Shown: positions 15,597 through 24,687, counted from the first letter of the stretch. The stretch: 35,345 nt of DNA from Alistipes sp. (GCA_017558115.1 JAFYWG010000052.1:1-35345), one strand, 5' to 3'. Program-made: numbers and translations. The notes: a model not told the origin generated them from the letters alone.

Positions 15597-15995
15597 TTAG
15601 AGCTTTATAACCTCCAATAGCCACTGCGGTGCTCTCACGGGGCGACGTGTCTCCTTGTCGATAAAGCCGAGTGTCGTAGAGCCCGAGGCTATATCTCTGC
15701 CATCCTCGCCACGCACCTCGTAGCGGAAGATCATACGCGCCATGGGCGCCTCGTCAACAAATGCTGTAACCGAGAGCAACTCGTCGTAGAGTGCAGGGTT
15801 ACGATACTTTACCGCCACATCTACGATGGGCATCATAACGCCACGACGCTCCATCTCGGCATAGGTCAGGCCATTAGCACGCAACCACTCTGTGCGCGCC
15901 ACCTCGAAGAACTTCACGTAGTTAGAGTGGTGGACAACACCCATCTGGTCGGTGTGGTGGTACTCCACACGTATCTTTGTCTCAAAGCTAATCAT
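15597..15995 (-). CDS. acyl-CoA thioesterase, YbgC/4HBT hotdog family
   Basis: A 132-residue single hotdog domain. RVEYHHTDQMGVVHHSNYVKFFEVARTEWL contains the YbgC/4-hydroxybenzoyl-CoA thioesterase pattern with catalytic D16 and the following HxxY. It hydrolyses acyl-CoA thioesters; related proteins are often linked with envelope lipid genes. It sits between DUF4293 and the prenyltransferase, with 12-13 bp gaps on both sides, inside the operon. Length is normal for the family. Confidence 0.92.
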   Translation of the reverse strand: MISFETKIRVEYHHTDQMGVVHHSNYVKFFEVARTEWLRANGLTYAEMERRGVMMPIVDVAVKYRNPALYDELLSVTAFVDEAPMARMIFRYEVRGEDGRDIASGSTTLGFIDKETRRPVRAPQWLLEVIKL

Positions 15996-16007
15996 AACGA
16001 CACGTTA

Positions 16008-16466
16008 TTAGCGGATGCGGTCGAGTGAGCGTACAAGGACCTCATCGCGGAAGATAGCACGACCCGCCAAGAATGTGGGGATGAGAGCAGCCACAGGCAT
16101 AATGAATGCCCAGCCGAGGCTCTTAGAGAGGATGGTGAAATCCTGAAGAATATCGGGTATAATCAGCCAGTAGAAGAGCAAGATAACGACTACTGCGCCC
16201 AACTGAAGCACACCCTCAGCAGCGCACAAGCCCACCTGGCGCTTGCGATACTTGAACAAGAAGATGGTCACAAGAGGCAAGAGCGTAGCAAGGATAAAGA
16301 GCGCCGCAAAGAGCCAACCAAAGGTCATCTCGCTACCAAAGGGTTTGAATGCCTGGAGTACCAACTCGCCCTGGGCAGTAGATACGTGCGCGATAGGCAT
16401 AAAGAGTGTACAAGCCATAAGGGCTGTAGCCAACAACAAATAGAGTGTCTGAATTCTCTGAATCAT
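16008..16466 (-). CDS. DUF4293 four-helix membrane protein
   Basis: A 152-residue protein with four hydrophobic segments (about 6-26, 46-70, 82-103, 115-137) and the N-terminus MIQRIQTLYLLLA typical of DUF4293 proteins, a Bacteroidota-specific family without known function. The C-terminus is Arg/Asp-rich and probably cytoplasmic. It follows the glycosyltransferase gene by 17 bp. No catalytic motif is visible. Confidence 0.85.
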   Translation of the reverse strand: MIQRIQTLYLLLATALMACTLFMPIAHVSTAQGELVLQAFKPFGSEMTFGWLFAALFILATLLPLVTIFLFKYRKRQVGLCAAEGVLQLGAVVVILLFYWLIIPDILQDFTILSKSLGWAFIMPVAALIPTFLAGRAIFRDEVLVRSLDRIR

Positions 16467-16483
16467 AGTTATTTAGTTTTTAA

Positions 16484-17428
16484 TTATTCCAATTTTTCAT
16501 CTATAAGGTAGTGGTTGCGGTCACTCGAGCGGCGGTTGATGAGTTCACCCAAGAAGCCCGCCAAGAAGAGCTGCACACCCAGCACTATGGTCGTAAGGCC
16601 AAAATAGAAGAGTGGCTGGTTGGTTATGGGAACGCTGCATGCGAACTTCTCCACCACAATCCACACTATAGCCACGAAGCCCGCCAAAAACATCAGCGTG
16701 CCGAGGCCACCAAAGAGGTACATAGGTGAGCGTCCGAAGTGCGACATGAAGGTCACGGTGATGAGGTCGAGGTAGCCCTTCGCCATGCGCTCGAGGCCAA
16801 ACTTCGAGTAGCCATACTTACGCTCGCGGTGCTCGACAACCTTCTCGCCAATACGCTTGAAACCAGCATGCTTGGCAAGGATGGGCATATAGCGGTGCAT
16901 CTCGCCATATACCTCGATGCTCTTAACCACCTTTAAGCGGTAAGCCTTAAGGCCGCAGTTGAAGTCATGCAAACGTATACCCGACATTATGCGTGCCGTG
17001 AGGTTGAAGAACTTACTTGGCCAGCGCTTGCCGATGGGGTCATAGCGCTTACGCTTCCATCCAGATACAAGGTCGTAGCCATCCTCCAATATCATGCGGC
17101 GCATCTCGGGTATCTCATCGGGTGAGTCCTGCAGGTCGGCATCCATCGTAAATACCACCTCTCCCTGCGCCATCTCGAAGCCCGAGTAGAGTGCTGCCGA
17201 CTTACCATAGTTGCGCATGAAGCTTATGCCCTTAACTGCGGGGAACTTGGCCGAGAGCTCCTTTACCACCTCCCATGACCTATCTGTAGAGCCATCGTTG
17301 ACCATGATAACCTCATACGTGAGGCTATTTTCTCGTGCTACCCTATCTATCCATGCTACGAGTTCGGGCAACGACTCCGCCTCGTTGAATAGGGGTACAA
17401 CAACCGATATATCTAATCTTTTATTCAT
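16484..17428 (-). CDS. family 2 glycosyltransferase, polyprenyl-phosphate type
   Basis: A 314-residue enzyme with a GT-A domain (about 1-230) and two C-terminal membrane helices (about 235-260 and 272-295). It shows VVPLFNEAESLP, VNDGSTDRS, MRNYGKSAALYSGF and DADLQDSP, the last holding the metal-binding Asp residues. This is the layout of DPM1/ArnC/GtrB-like enzymes that transfer a sugar from a nucleotide donor to a polyprenyl phosphate on the cytoplasmic face. The sugar is not determinable. Its start is 2 bp after the TAG of the DUF4199 gene, indicating coupled translation; the DUF4199-GT2 pair is common in Bacteroidota. Confidence 0.93.
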   Translation of the reverse strand: MNKRLDISVVVPLFNEAESLPELVAWIDRVARENSLTYEVIMVNDGSTDRSWEVVKELSAKFPAVKGISFMRNYGKSAALYSGFEMAQGEVVFTMDADLQDSPDEIPEMRRMILEDGYDLVSGWKRKRYDPIGKRWPSKFFNLTARIMSGIRLHDFNCGLKAYRLKVVKSIEVYGEMHRYMPILAKHAGFKRIGEKVVEHRERKYGYSKFGLERMAKGYLDLITVTFMSHFGRSPMYLFGGLGTLMFLAGFVAIVWIVVEKFACSVPITNQPLFYFGLTTIVLGVQLFLAGFLGELINRRSSDRNHYLIDEKLE

Positions 17429-17430
17429 AC

Positions 17431-18060
17431 CTACTCATTGCTAATATTCTGAGCCTTAGGCTTACGACGTGCAATGGCCGCAACAATAAGCGACGTGATA
17501 CCGCCATAGAGCATATAGGCAGTCATGTGCGCAAGGATGTTCATAAACATCGAGGGACGCTCCCCCATTTCGAGCGTATCAATCTGACCCTCGAACACAT
17601 CTACAGAGATAGCCTCCGAACCAGCCATCTTGTTATAGGCAGTCATCAGCTCCTCAATCTCCTCGAGGTAGGCAAGCTGACCAGCACGATAGAGGTCATA
17701 GCCCATGAAGTCTACAAAGAGAGTGTTTGCCACGCCTACAAAGAGACCCACTAACATAGAGATAATAAGGCCGTACGACACCGCCCTACCATATGTGAAA
17801 GGTACATCCACGACGATGCCATCGCCAACCTCTACCCTATCGTTCCATGCTCTTGCAACACGGCGTGTGAAGTAGAACATAAGCCACACAAAGGCTGCAG
17901 CCGCTATCATGGCCTCTATCAAGTATGTCACCGAGGCCTGCATGAGGCTCATGTCGCTAAAGAACATTACATACTGCTCGAATATGTGCGAAATGGCCAT
18001 CACCACGCCAATGATTGCCGCGGCACGTAGCACATCCATCCAGAAATCCTTAATTCTCAT
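17431..18060 (-). CDS. DUF4199 membrane protein
   Basis: A 209-residue protein with four predicted membrane helices (about 10-30, 42-64, 92-115, 176-198) and an acidic extramembrane stretch around 125-165. Layout and neighbourhood (directly upstream of a polyprenyl-phosphate glycosyltransferase) match the DUF4199 family. Function unknown; a role in moving or modifying the lipid-linked sugar made by its neighbour is only an inference. TAG stop, 2 bp before the next start. Confidence 0.82.
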   Translation of the reverse strand: MRIKDFWMDVLRAAAIIGVVMAISHIFEQYVMFFSDMSLMQASVTYLIEAMIAAAAFVWLMFYFTRRVARAWNDRVEVGDGIVVDVPFTYGRAVSYGLIISMLVGLFVGVANTLFVDFMGYDLYRAGQLAYLEEIEELMTAYNKMAGSEAISVDVFEGQIDTLEMGERPSMFMNILAHMTAYMLYGGITSLIVAAIARRKPKAQNISNE

Positions 18061-18077
18061 TATACGTTCAGCACTTA

Positions 18078-19094
18078 TTACTTAATATTCATCTGATCCA
18101 ACGCACGGTGGTATGCCGCAGCATTGCGATTATGCTCCGCGAGTGTGCGTGCAAAGTTGTGACGACCATCCATCTCGGGGCGAGCACAGAAGTAGATGTA
18201 GTCGTGATCCTCGTAGTTGAGTACACCCTCAATCGCCGCCATGTCGGGCATAGCAATAGGCGTGGGAGGCAAGCCCAAGTACATATATGTATTGTAGGGC
18301 GAGTCTATTGTCTTATGCTTATTCAACACACGCTTAATCGTGGGGTCGCCAGCAGCATACTTTAGCGTGGGGTCTGCCTGGAGCAACATACCGCGCTCCA
18401 AGCGGTTGATATATACACCTGCCACACGTGCCATCTCATCCTGGGCATTAGTCTCCTCATGCACGATAGAGGCCAATGTCATAGCCTCGAAGGGCGTGAG
18501 TCCCGAACGATCGAGCTTCTTGAGGCGTGCCTCATCGCTCCAGAACTTATCCGACTCCTGCTTCATCCTGCGCACCAAAGCCTCGGGCTCCACATCACGA
18601 TATACCTCGTAGGTATTGGGTAGAAATATCGAAAACATAGCCTCGGCAGAGTCGTATCCAAACTCTGCTATAAGCTCCTCGCTGCGTAACGCACTAAGCA
18701 CAGCCACCGAGTCGGCATCTATCTGCATGGCAATCTTACCTGCCAACACCTCGGGTGTGCGGGCATTGTTTAAAACCAGGCGTACGCTATTATCGCTACC
18801 AAACTTCAGCATGCGAGCCACCTCGATTACGGTCATACCCTTCTCGAAGGTATATGTTCCAGCCTCGATACCCTTATCGAGGTCGATATGCCTTGCATAG
18901 AGCTTAAATGCCATGTCGTGCTCGATGTTTTTCTCCACCTTTGCAATCATATCATCGTAGCTCTCGTCGCTATGAAACACCAAACTGAAGCGTTCGTTGA
19001 CTGCAGAGCCGAAGAAGTTTTGGTATGCCCACATACCTGCAACTGACAGAGCCACAGCAAGAACGACAAATGCGATAAAAATTTTCTTTTTCAT
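18078..19094 (-). CDS. mltG: endolytic murein transglycosylase MltG
   Basis: Inner-membrane lytic transglycosylase that cuts nascent peptidoglycan strands and is thought to set glycan length. The 338-residue protein has one N-terminal membrane helix (about 5-25), a LysM-like region, then the YceG domain with LASIVHEETNAQDEMARVAGVYINRLERGMLLQADPTLKYAAG. The Glu of the ET pair (E214) is kept; the residue two before it, often acidic, is His here. GLPPTPIAMPD and YFCARPEMDGRHNFARTLAEHN complete the signature. It leads a seven-gene operon and is preceded by a TATCTTTG box at 19112-19119. Confidence 0.95.
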   Translation of the reverse strand: MKKKIFIAFVVLAVALSVAGMWAYQNFFGSAVNERFSLVFHSDESYDDMIAKVEKNIEHDMAFKLYARHIDLDKGIEAGTYTFEKGMTVIEVARMLKFGSDNSVRLVLNNARTPEVLAGKIAMQIDADSVAVLSALRSEELIAEFGYDSAEAMFSIFLPNTYEVYRDVEPEALVRRMKQESDKFWSDEARLKKLDRSGLTPFEAMTLASIVHEETNAQDEMARVAGVYINRLERGMLLQADPTLKYAAGDPTIKRVLNKHKTIDSPYNTYMYLGLPPTPIAMPDMAAIEGVLNYEDHDYIYFCARPEMDGRHNFARTLAEHNRNAAAYHRALDQMNIK

Positions 19095-19107
19095 TTTTCA
19101 ATATTTT

Positions 19108-19138
19108 TTTGCAAAGATACATTTTTTTTGTACATTTG
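19108..19138 (+). promoter_or_regulatory. SRP RNA promoter
   Basis: TTTG at 19108-19111, 19-bp spacer, TACATTTG at 19131-19138, and the RNA begins about 5 bp later. Exact Bacteroidota spacing. Confidence 0.8.
19112..19119 (-). promoter_or_regulatory. probable mltG operon -7 box
   Basis: TATCTTTG on the minus strand, 17 bp before the mltG ATG. It falls inside the spacer of the divergent SRP RNA promoter, so the two promoters overlap. Confidence 0.6.
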
Positions 19139-19143
19139 CACCC

Positions 19144-19240
19144 GGGTAAGTCTTATACGACCAGCTCCTACAGAACTCCCCCAGGCGAGGAATCGAGCAA
19201 GGGTATGTGGTTGTAGCGGTGCGATATAAGTAGCTTACCC
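19144..19240 (+). ncRNA. ffs: signal recognition particle RNA, small bacterial type (4.5S)
   Basis: An RNA of about 97 nt whose ends pair (GGGTAAG with CTTACCC, then CTTATA with TATAAG). The apical part contains CCCCCAGG-CGA-GGAA-TCG-AGCAAGGG. This is a GGAA tetraloop closed by CGA/TCG and flanked by the CAGG and AGCA strands of the conserved SRP internal loop that binds Ffh. A run of eight T follows at 19241. It assembles with Ffh to target inner-membrane and exported proteins. Assignment is by conserved motif and foldback, without a covariance search. Confidence 0.85.
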
Positions 19241-19265
19241 TTTTTTTTATTCCCTTTTTTCTCCC
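19241..19265 (+). terminator. T-tract ending the SRP RNA
   Basis: Eight T directly after the closing stem of the RNA, followed by further T/C tracts. The closing stem itself may serve as the terminator hairpin. Confidence 0.55.
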
Positions 19266-19281
19266 TTTTAACGCCCATTTT

Positions 19282-19938
19282 TTAGAGCATCATACCCTTG
19301 AATATTGCATTAACAACCATGATTGAGAGGTAGTATGCAAGCGGCGTTGCCACCACGTAGCAAAGAAGCGACAAGAAGCCTGTGCGCTGCGTAGCACGAC
19401 AGAAGGCGAGGTAGCCCCAGTAGATTGTCCACAAGCCCACCACCACGGCTACAGCACCCAAAAGCATAGTCTCGGTAGGATGCTTGGCAAATGCCACAAC
19501 GGGATTTGCCATAAACGTAGAGTATGCTATGCGGTCGATGAAGATGCCTGGCACGAGCATAAGCGTGATGGGCCAGTGCGCAAAGAGCATGCGACCAAAA
19601 AGCTCCGTTACACCCGTTGCGCGATGACGCATAACAGCGAATGCGAAGTAGACGATGCCATAGGCCATCCACACCGCCGCAGCTATAGCTAACTGCCATG
19701 CCAACGATATGTAGCCCGACGCCGTGTAGCCAATCATCGATGTGGGCACAAACTGGAAGTACCAAGCTACAATAACGCCTATGATGAGCCATGCCACACC
19801 CCACAATAGGGCGTTGTTGCGCGAGCTGGATGCTGGGCGCTGAAGCATGCGCTTAAAGAGTGAGCCCTTGGCCGAGCCCTTCCAGCGGGCATCGCCACGC
19901 GAGCGGTCGCGCTTTGCATACATTTTTGTCTTTGCCAT
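19282..19938 (-). CDS. Yip1-like multi-pass membrane protein
   Basis: About 218 residues: a basic cytoplasmic N-terminus (AKTKMYAKRDRSRGDARWKG) followed by five hydrophobic segments (about 45-66, 78-104, 118-138, 152-176, 188-212). Arrangement resembles Yip1/DUF1282-type proteins, but I see no decisive motif, so the name is tentative. ATG 19938 is preferred over GTG 19944. It starts 11 bp after the beta-barrel gene stops and is the last gene of that operon, convergent with the SRP RNA. Confidence 0.65.
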   Translation of the reverse strand: MAKTKMYAKRDRSRGDARWKGSAKGSLFKRMLQRPASSSRNNALLWGVAWLIIGVIVAWYFQFVPTSMIGYTASGYISLAWQLAIAAAVWMAYGIVYFAFAVMRHRATGVTELFGRMLFAHWPITLMLVPGIFIDRIAYSTFMANPVVAFAKHPTETMLLGAVAVVVGLWTIYWGYLAFCRATQRTGFLSLLCYVVATPLAYYLSIMVVNAIFKGMML

Positions 19939-19949
19939 ATTCACGTTTT

Positions 19950-21626
19950 TTAGAAATCAATCTTAGCACCCACCATGCAGCCTATGCCATTACGGTAGTA
20001 GTATGCCTGATCAAATATCTTCTGGTTTAGGAGGTTGGAGCCACTAACGAAAATCTCCACAGCGCTTGTCACGCGGCACGATATATCGGCATGGAGATCG
20101 AAGTTCGCAGGGGCCTCGAATGCCACTAAACTCTTTCCATCAACGAAGGTGCTGCCCGACCACACCCTGCGACCAATAAAGTCACACGATAGGCCGAATG
20201 TCCAGCTCTTAAGGCGGTACTCGGCAAGGAGATTCGCTGTAAGCTTGGCATCCGATACGGCATATACCGACGACGTGCCATCCAAGTGTCCGCGTGCCGC
20301 AGCTGCGAGTCTAAGGCCACCAACGGGGTGATACTCCACCTCTGCGCCAGCAAAAAGGCGTGTGTTATCGCCCTGAGCGAAGCCAAATGTACCCACCTCG
20401 TTAACATACCAGAACATCTGGTCGCGAATGAAGCTGCTACCCAAGTAGACCCTATACGCCACCTTCGAGCTCTTATCCGAGCCTACGATGCCAAAGTGGA
20501 GGTCGTAGCTACGTGTCGACGCCATGGTGTTGAACGCCTGCTGCATAGGGGCAAAGTCTACAAACATATTGCTCTTGTATAGCGCCTCCACGCCATTATG
20601 TTTGATGTTTGTCTCAACCTCGATGTAAGGCTGCACCTCCACCAAGCCAAAGTCGAAGTCTAAGCGCGCGGCGGGCATAATGAAGTGCGAAGCCTTCTCG
20701 CGGCCAGCCACCCTGTCGTACATATAACCCACCTCGGCCCTAAGGCTGATGATGCCGAACGAGCGAGCATAGCTCACACCCACATTCGCCGCGATATCGC
20801 GATAGTTAGTCTGCTTATCGCCCTGCCATATGCCAAAGCCTGCCTTGAAGCCCACGACATTACCCTTGAAGTCGCGCGCAAGCTCAGTACCGAGAGCGGC
20901 ATTATACTGACCTATACGCAGATTGTCCTCACCCATGGGCACGTGGTGACTCCAGTAGCTACCCTCGGCCTCAACGGCGAAGTTTACGCGCGAGAGATTG
21001 ACAAAGTCGTCGCCATAGCGCACGCGAAGGTTACCATCGTGGAAGTATAGGCGGTCTGGACTCTGCTTAGCATAGCGGTTGGCGATGTCGCAACCATAGT
21101 CGAGCGAGGCCTCCAACATCTGACGGCCCAAGACCGCACCACCACCAACATTTATAACGTTCGACATCGAGTAGCTATCTGCCATAGAGAGTTCATTACC
21201 GAAGCTATTTGTGCGTTGTGCAAAGTTCGCCTTGTGGTCGAAGCCCACGCCGAAGTAGCCGAGACGCACGTTGTGCGTGGTATAGCGTAGCGTAGCATCG
21301 GTAATAAGTGGGTAGCCCGATGCCACACGTGCAAAGAGGTGCTCGGGGCGGTTTAGATCCCAGTAGTTGGGGGTTGCAGCCCTGAAGTTGTGGTCCTCGA
21401 GCTCTATCTGCCAGCTCTCGGGGCTTACGTTATAGGTTATAGTAGGCTCGATAACTGGGGTCTCAGTAATATCGGTGGGAGCTATAATTTTCTTGGCGGG
21501 TGCCACCTCGTGCTTATAGTTCTTCGTCACCTCCACCTGCTTGTACTCCTGCGCCGCAAGGGGTGCTACGGCCACAAACAGAGCCATAGCCACAGACACA
21601 AATTTGATATATCTCATATTCGACAT
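19950..21626 (-). CDS. outer-membrane beta-barrel protein, TonB-receptor-like without plug
   Basis: A 558-residue protein with signal peptide (ending ...VAPLAAQ). A periplasmic N-terminal stretch rich in Lys/Pro/Thr (about 25-75) is followed by many alternating amphipathic strands ending in aromatic residues. The tail is SGSNLLNQKIFDQAYYYRNGIGCMVGAKIDF, with the terminal Phe used by outer-membrane proteins. The NLLNQK...YY.RNG tail is that of TonB-dependent receptors, but no plug domain is seen, so it is probably a smaller pore or assembly protein. It follows the TPR gene by 22 bp; a joint role in envelope assembly is an inference. Confidence 0.75.
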   Translation of the reverse strand: MSNMRYIKFVSVAMALFVAVAPLAAQEYKQVEVTKNYKHEVAPAKKIIAPTDITETPVIEPTITYNVSPESWQIELEDHNFRAATPNYWDLNRPEHLFARVASGYPLITDATLRYTTHNVRLGYFGVGFDHKANFAQRTNSFGNELSMADSYSMSNVINVGGGAVLGRQMLEASLDYGCDIANRYAKQSPDRLYFHDGNLRVRYGDDFVNLSRVNFAVEAEGSYWSHHVPMGEDNLRIGQYNAALGTELARDFKGNVVGFKAGFGIWQGDKQTNYRDIAANVGVSYARSFGIISLRAEVGYMYDRVAGREKASHFIMPAARLDFDFGLVEVQPYIEVETNIKHNGVEALYKSNMFVDFAPMQQAFNTMASTRSYDLHFGIVGSDKSSKVAYRVYLGSSFIRDQMFWYVNEVGTFGFAQGDNTRLFAGAEVEYHPVGGLRLAAAARGHLDGTSSVYAVSDAKLTANLLAEYRLKSWTFGLSCDFIGRRVWSGSTFVDGKSLVAFEAPANFDLHADISCRVTSAVEIFVSGSNLLNQKIFDQAYYYRNGIGCMVGAKIDF

Positions 21627-21648
21627 TTTCGTTTTAATGATTTACGCA

Positions 21649-24633
21649 CTACTTTGGGAGCTTTGCGATGCGCTGCTTAGCCTCAGCCACTACGCCATCA
21701 TCCTTGGGCGAGTAGCCATCGACGATGCTCTGGTATGTAGCTCGCGCCTGGAAGGTGTTGTCCATCATCACAAAGGTGTCACCCAAGAGGATGAAGATAT
21801 GCGCCTGCCAATATGTTGAGCCACACGCGCCCATGTTGAAGACAAGCTGCTGGGCACGCTCATAGTCGCCCACCATATATGCAGCCTCAACAACGCGATA
21901 GTATGCCTCGGCACCCTCCTCGTTCATTGGGTCTGCGGCAAGCTCCGTATATAGCTCCAGCGACTTGGCATCGCCCTCATCATGCAGCACATCTGCCATG
22001 ACGAGCTTTGCATAGCGCCTTGCCCATGGCGTAGCATCTGTCATCTTCGCGACATCGGCATACATCTGCTTGATAGCGGCATTGTCGCCCGTCATAGAGG
22101 TGGCATCGACATAGCCCTCCGAGGCCTCGGCGCGCTTATCCTTGGCGTGCGAGAGGTCGTACAACGAGCGGTATGCCTCGGCAGACTTATCGAAGAGTCG
22201 CATGTCGTAGGACATATCGGCATAGACACCAAGTACACGCTCTGTGTATTGGTTGAGCCCCTGGTCCAACAACTCCTCCATGGTCTTCAAAGCCGAGGGG
22301 TTGTCGTTAAGAGCCACATGGCAGTCGCTTAAGTAGAAGAGTGCCTCGGTGCGGTTGTAACCCCTCTCGAAGCTCTTCAAATAGTTATCGAGTTTGGTGC
22401 GTGCCTCACTCATATCGCCTGCGAGGTATACATTCTTTGCCGCAGCGAAGGTCAACGAGTCGCGAGCAGCGGTGCTCATATCGCTCTGCACACCACTACG
22501 CTCTGCGTATGCGAAGTAGTCGTCTATCCTATCCTCCTTGACATAGATGTCGCGAAGGCTGCGTATAGCCTCGAGGGCTGAGGCAGACTGTGGGTCATAC
22601 TCCACAACCTTCTCGTAGCATGCCATAGCCTCCTGCTTACGGCCGAGGTTGTAGTAGGCCAATGCAAGATCCGACATCGCGCTAACGTAGTAAGGTGAAG
22701 CACTGTCGCTCTCCACGAACTTCTGCAACGCCTTTGCACCATCGGAGTAGTGCTCCAGGGCGATATGCGTGCGACCCAATTCATACCATGCGTCATCTAC
22801 GTAGTCACCAACACCATCGTCAACGATGCCCTGCAACATCTCGACCTTCTTTGTTATCTTCTTGTCGATACCCTCGAGCATAGCAAGCTGGTAGCGTGCG
22901 TAGTGGCGGAACTCCGATGTCGACGATATTGACACCTTGTAGGCATTGCGTGCTGCACTAAACTCGCGCAACGAGAAGCGCGCATCGCCAATGCGGTTTT
23001 GAGCATCGTATAGGTAGTCGTCACGCTTAGTGTAGTCACGCACGAAGCACTCGAAAGCCTCCGCTGCACCCGTCATGTCATCACTACCAAAGCAAGCGTA
23101 GCCGATGCCATAGTTGGCAAACTGATACTCCGCCTCGCCCTTGGGCGCACGACGTAGGTAGGCCTCATACTTCTCCTTCGCAAGTTTCATATCGCCCTGA
23201 GCAAGAGCAACCTCACCCTGCCAGTAGAGCGTGAGGGCATTATACTTAGGCTGAAGCGAAAGTGCCTCCGACTCCTTGAGGAGTTGGTCGGCAGTTGTCC
23301 AGTCCTCGCGCTCGATAGCCTCCACCGCACGGTAGAGTGCCACACGCTGCAGGGCAGCCTTGATGTCGTTATCGGGGTTGGGATACTCCTTAATGGCCGC
23401 ATATGCCGCATCGTAGTTCTCCGAGTTGTAGTAGCTTGCAATGAGCAACTGCTTTACCTCTGCCTCCTGTGCAGAGCCTGGGTAGCGCTCCAAATATTGC
23501 TGCAACACCGCCGTAGCCTCATTGAAGTGACCACCGCCCAACTCATACTTCAAGCGGCCATAGTTCAAAAGGGCATCGCGCGAAATGCTCTCATCGTAGC
23601 CCTCACCCGTAGCGGTAGCCTGAGAGAAGGCATCTGCCGCTGCAGCCTTTCCACCGATCTTGAGGTAGCAGTCACCGAGGTGGTAGGCAGCATTCTGCGT
23701 CAAGGCATCCTCCGAGCCGCACACTGCCTTAAGGGGCGAGATAGCGTCGTTGTAACGCGCCATACGGTAGAGTGAGTAGCCGAGAATGTAGTTCTCCTGG
23801 CGACCCATATTCTCGGGTGTGTATGTCGAAATGTAGCGCACAGCCTGGGCGTAGTCACCCTTAACAAAGTAGCTCTCAGCGATGATGCGCACAAGGTCGT
23901 CACGTGTCTTGGCATTTGCCTTTTTGAGGAGCTTCTCACCCTCGGCAATGACGTAGTTGTAGTTGCCCTTACGATACTCAATCTGCAAGAGGTAGAATGG
24001 CGCTAAGGTGCGGTAGGCATCACTCTTAGCTATCTGCTCGAAGCCCGACTTTGCACTCTCGAGGTCGCCCTCGGTGTAGTGCATGTACGAGATGTAGTAG
24101 AGTGCGTGGGGATAGTACTCGCCACCCTTCGACACCTTGGCAAGGTGTGCCTTAGCACGGGTGTAGTCACCCTCCTTGAAGCGTATGTAGCCCATGCGCA
24201 TGTCGTAGCGCTCACGCGCTGTGGCATCCAGGCTCTTGTACTCCACTTCGTTGAAGATACGCTCACCCTCCTCCATCATGCCGTTGTCGGTGTAGAAGCT
24301 CGCAAGCATAAAGAGCATGTCGTTGCGGTAGATGCTCGTTGGGTGGCTCTCCACAAACTCCTGCATCAACACCTCCGACTCTGCCACACCCAACTCTACC
24401 GAGGTGCGCACCTTCTGGTACTCCACCCACTCTGCGAAGTGGCTCATTGTCATGGCATCTACATTGCACTCCAATGCTGAGAGTGCCTCGTAGGCCTCAC
24501 CCCAACGACCACGCTCGAGCATATCCTCAATCTCGGCTCTCTGCACAGCAAAATCGGGACTCTGAGCCGCAGCATCCACAGCGGTGAGCATAACACCAGT
24601 AAGGGCTAAAAAAGATATAATTTTTCTACGCAT
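21649..24633 (-). CDS. large periplasmic tetratricopeptide repeat protein
   Basis: A 994-residue exported protein (signal peptide MRRKIISFLALTGVMLTAV...AAAQS). It consists almost entirely of helical repeats of about 34-37 residues with TPR-type positions, such as ALYYISYMHYTEGDLESAKSGFEQI and ALAYYNLGRKQEAMACYEKVVEYDP, continuing to the C-terminus. No enzyme motif. TPR solenoids mediate protein-protein contacts. The annotated start is ATG 24633; upstream codons lie in the promoter region. It leads the operon with a beta-barrel and a Yip1-like protein, suggesting an envelope scaffold. Confidence 0.88.
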   Translation of the reverse strand: MRRKIISFLALTGVMLTAVDAAAQSPDFAVQRAEIEDMLERGRWGEAYEALSALECNVDAMTMSHFAEWVEYQKVRTSVELGVAESEVLMQEFVESHPTSIYRNDMLFMLASFYTDNGMMEEGERIFNEVEYKSLDATARERYDMRMGYIRFKEGDYTRAKAHLAKVSKGGEYYPHALYYISYMHYTEGDLESAKSGFEQIAKSDAYRTLAPFYLLQIEYRKGNYNYVIAEGEKLLKKANAKTRDDLVRIIAESYFVKGDYAQAVRYISTYTPENMGRQENYILGYSLYRMARYNDAISPLKAVCGSEDALTQNAAYHLGDCYLKIGGKAAAADAFSQATATGEGYDESISRDALLNYGRLKYELGGGHFNEATAVLQQYLERYPGSAQEAEVKQLLIASYYNSENYDAAYAAIKEYPNPDNDIKAALQRVALYRAVEAIEREDWTTADQLLKESEALSLQPKYNALTLYWQGEVALAQGDMKLAKEKYEAYLRRAPKGEAEYQFANYGIGYACFGSDDMTGAAEAFECFVRDYTKRDDYLYDAQNRIGDARFSLREFSAARNAYKVSISSTSEFRHYARYQLAMLEGIDKKITKKVEMLQGIVDDGVGDYVDDAWYELGRTHIALEHYSDGAKALQKFVESDSASPYYVSAMSDLALAYYNLGRKQEAMACYEKVVEYDPQSASALEAIRSLRDIYVKEDRIDDYFAYAERSGVQSDMSTAARDSLTFAAAKNVYLAGDMSEARTKLDNYLKSFERGYNRTEALFYLSDCHVALNDNPSALKTMEELLDQGLNQYTERVLGVYADMSYDMRLFDKSAEAYRSLYDLSHAKDKRAEASEGYVDATSMTGDNAAIKQMYADVAKMTDATPWARRYAKLVMADVLHDEGDAKSLELYTELAADPMNEEGAEAYYRVVEAAYMVGDYERAQQLVFNMGACGSTYWQAHIFILLGDTFVMMDNTFQARATYQSIVDGYSPKDDGVVAEAKQRIAKLPK

Positions 24634-24655
24634 ATTCAATGTATATAATATAGGG

Positions 24656-24687
24656 CAAAGATAGCAATTTTTCACATAATCACACAA
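24656..24687 (-). promoter_or_regulatory. promoter of the TPR-barrel operon
   Basis: On the minus strand TTG (24685-24687), a 21-bp spacer, TATCTTTG (24656-24663), 22 bp before the ATG. Confidence 0.6.

Noticed and set aside
19310..19804. 164-codon minus-strand frame overlapping the Yip1-like gene
   Set aside because: Out-of-frame shadow of a hydrophobic gene; the frame with basic N-terminus and regular membrane helices is the plausible one.
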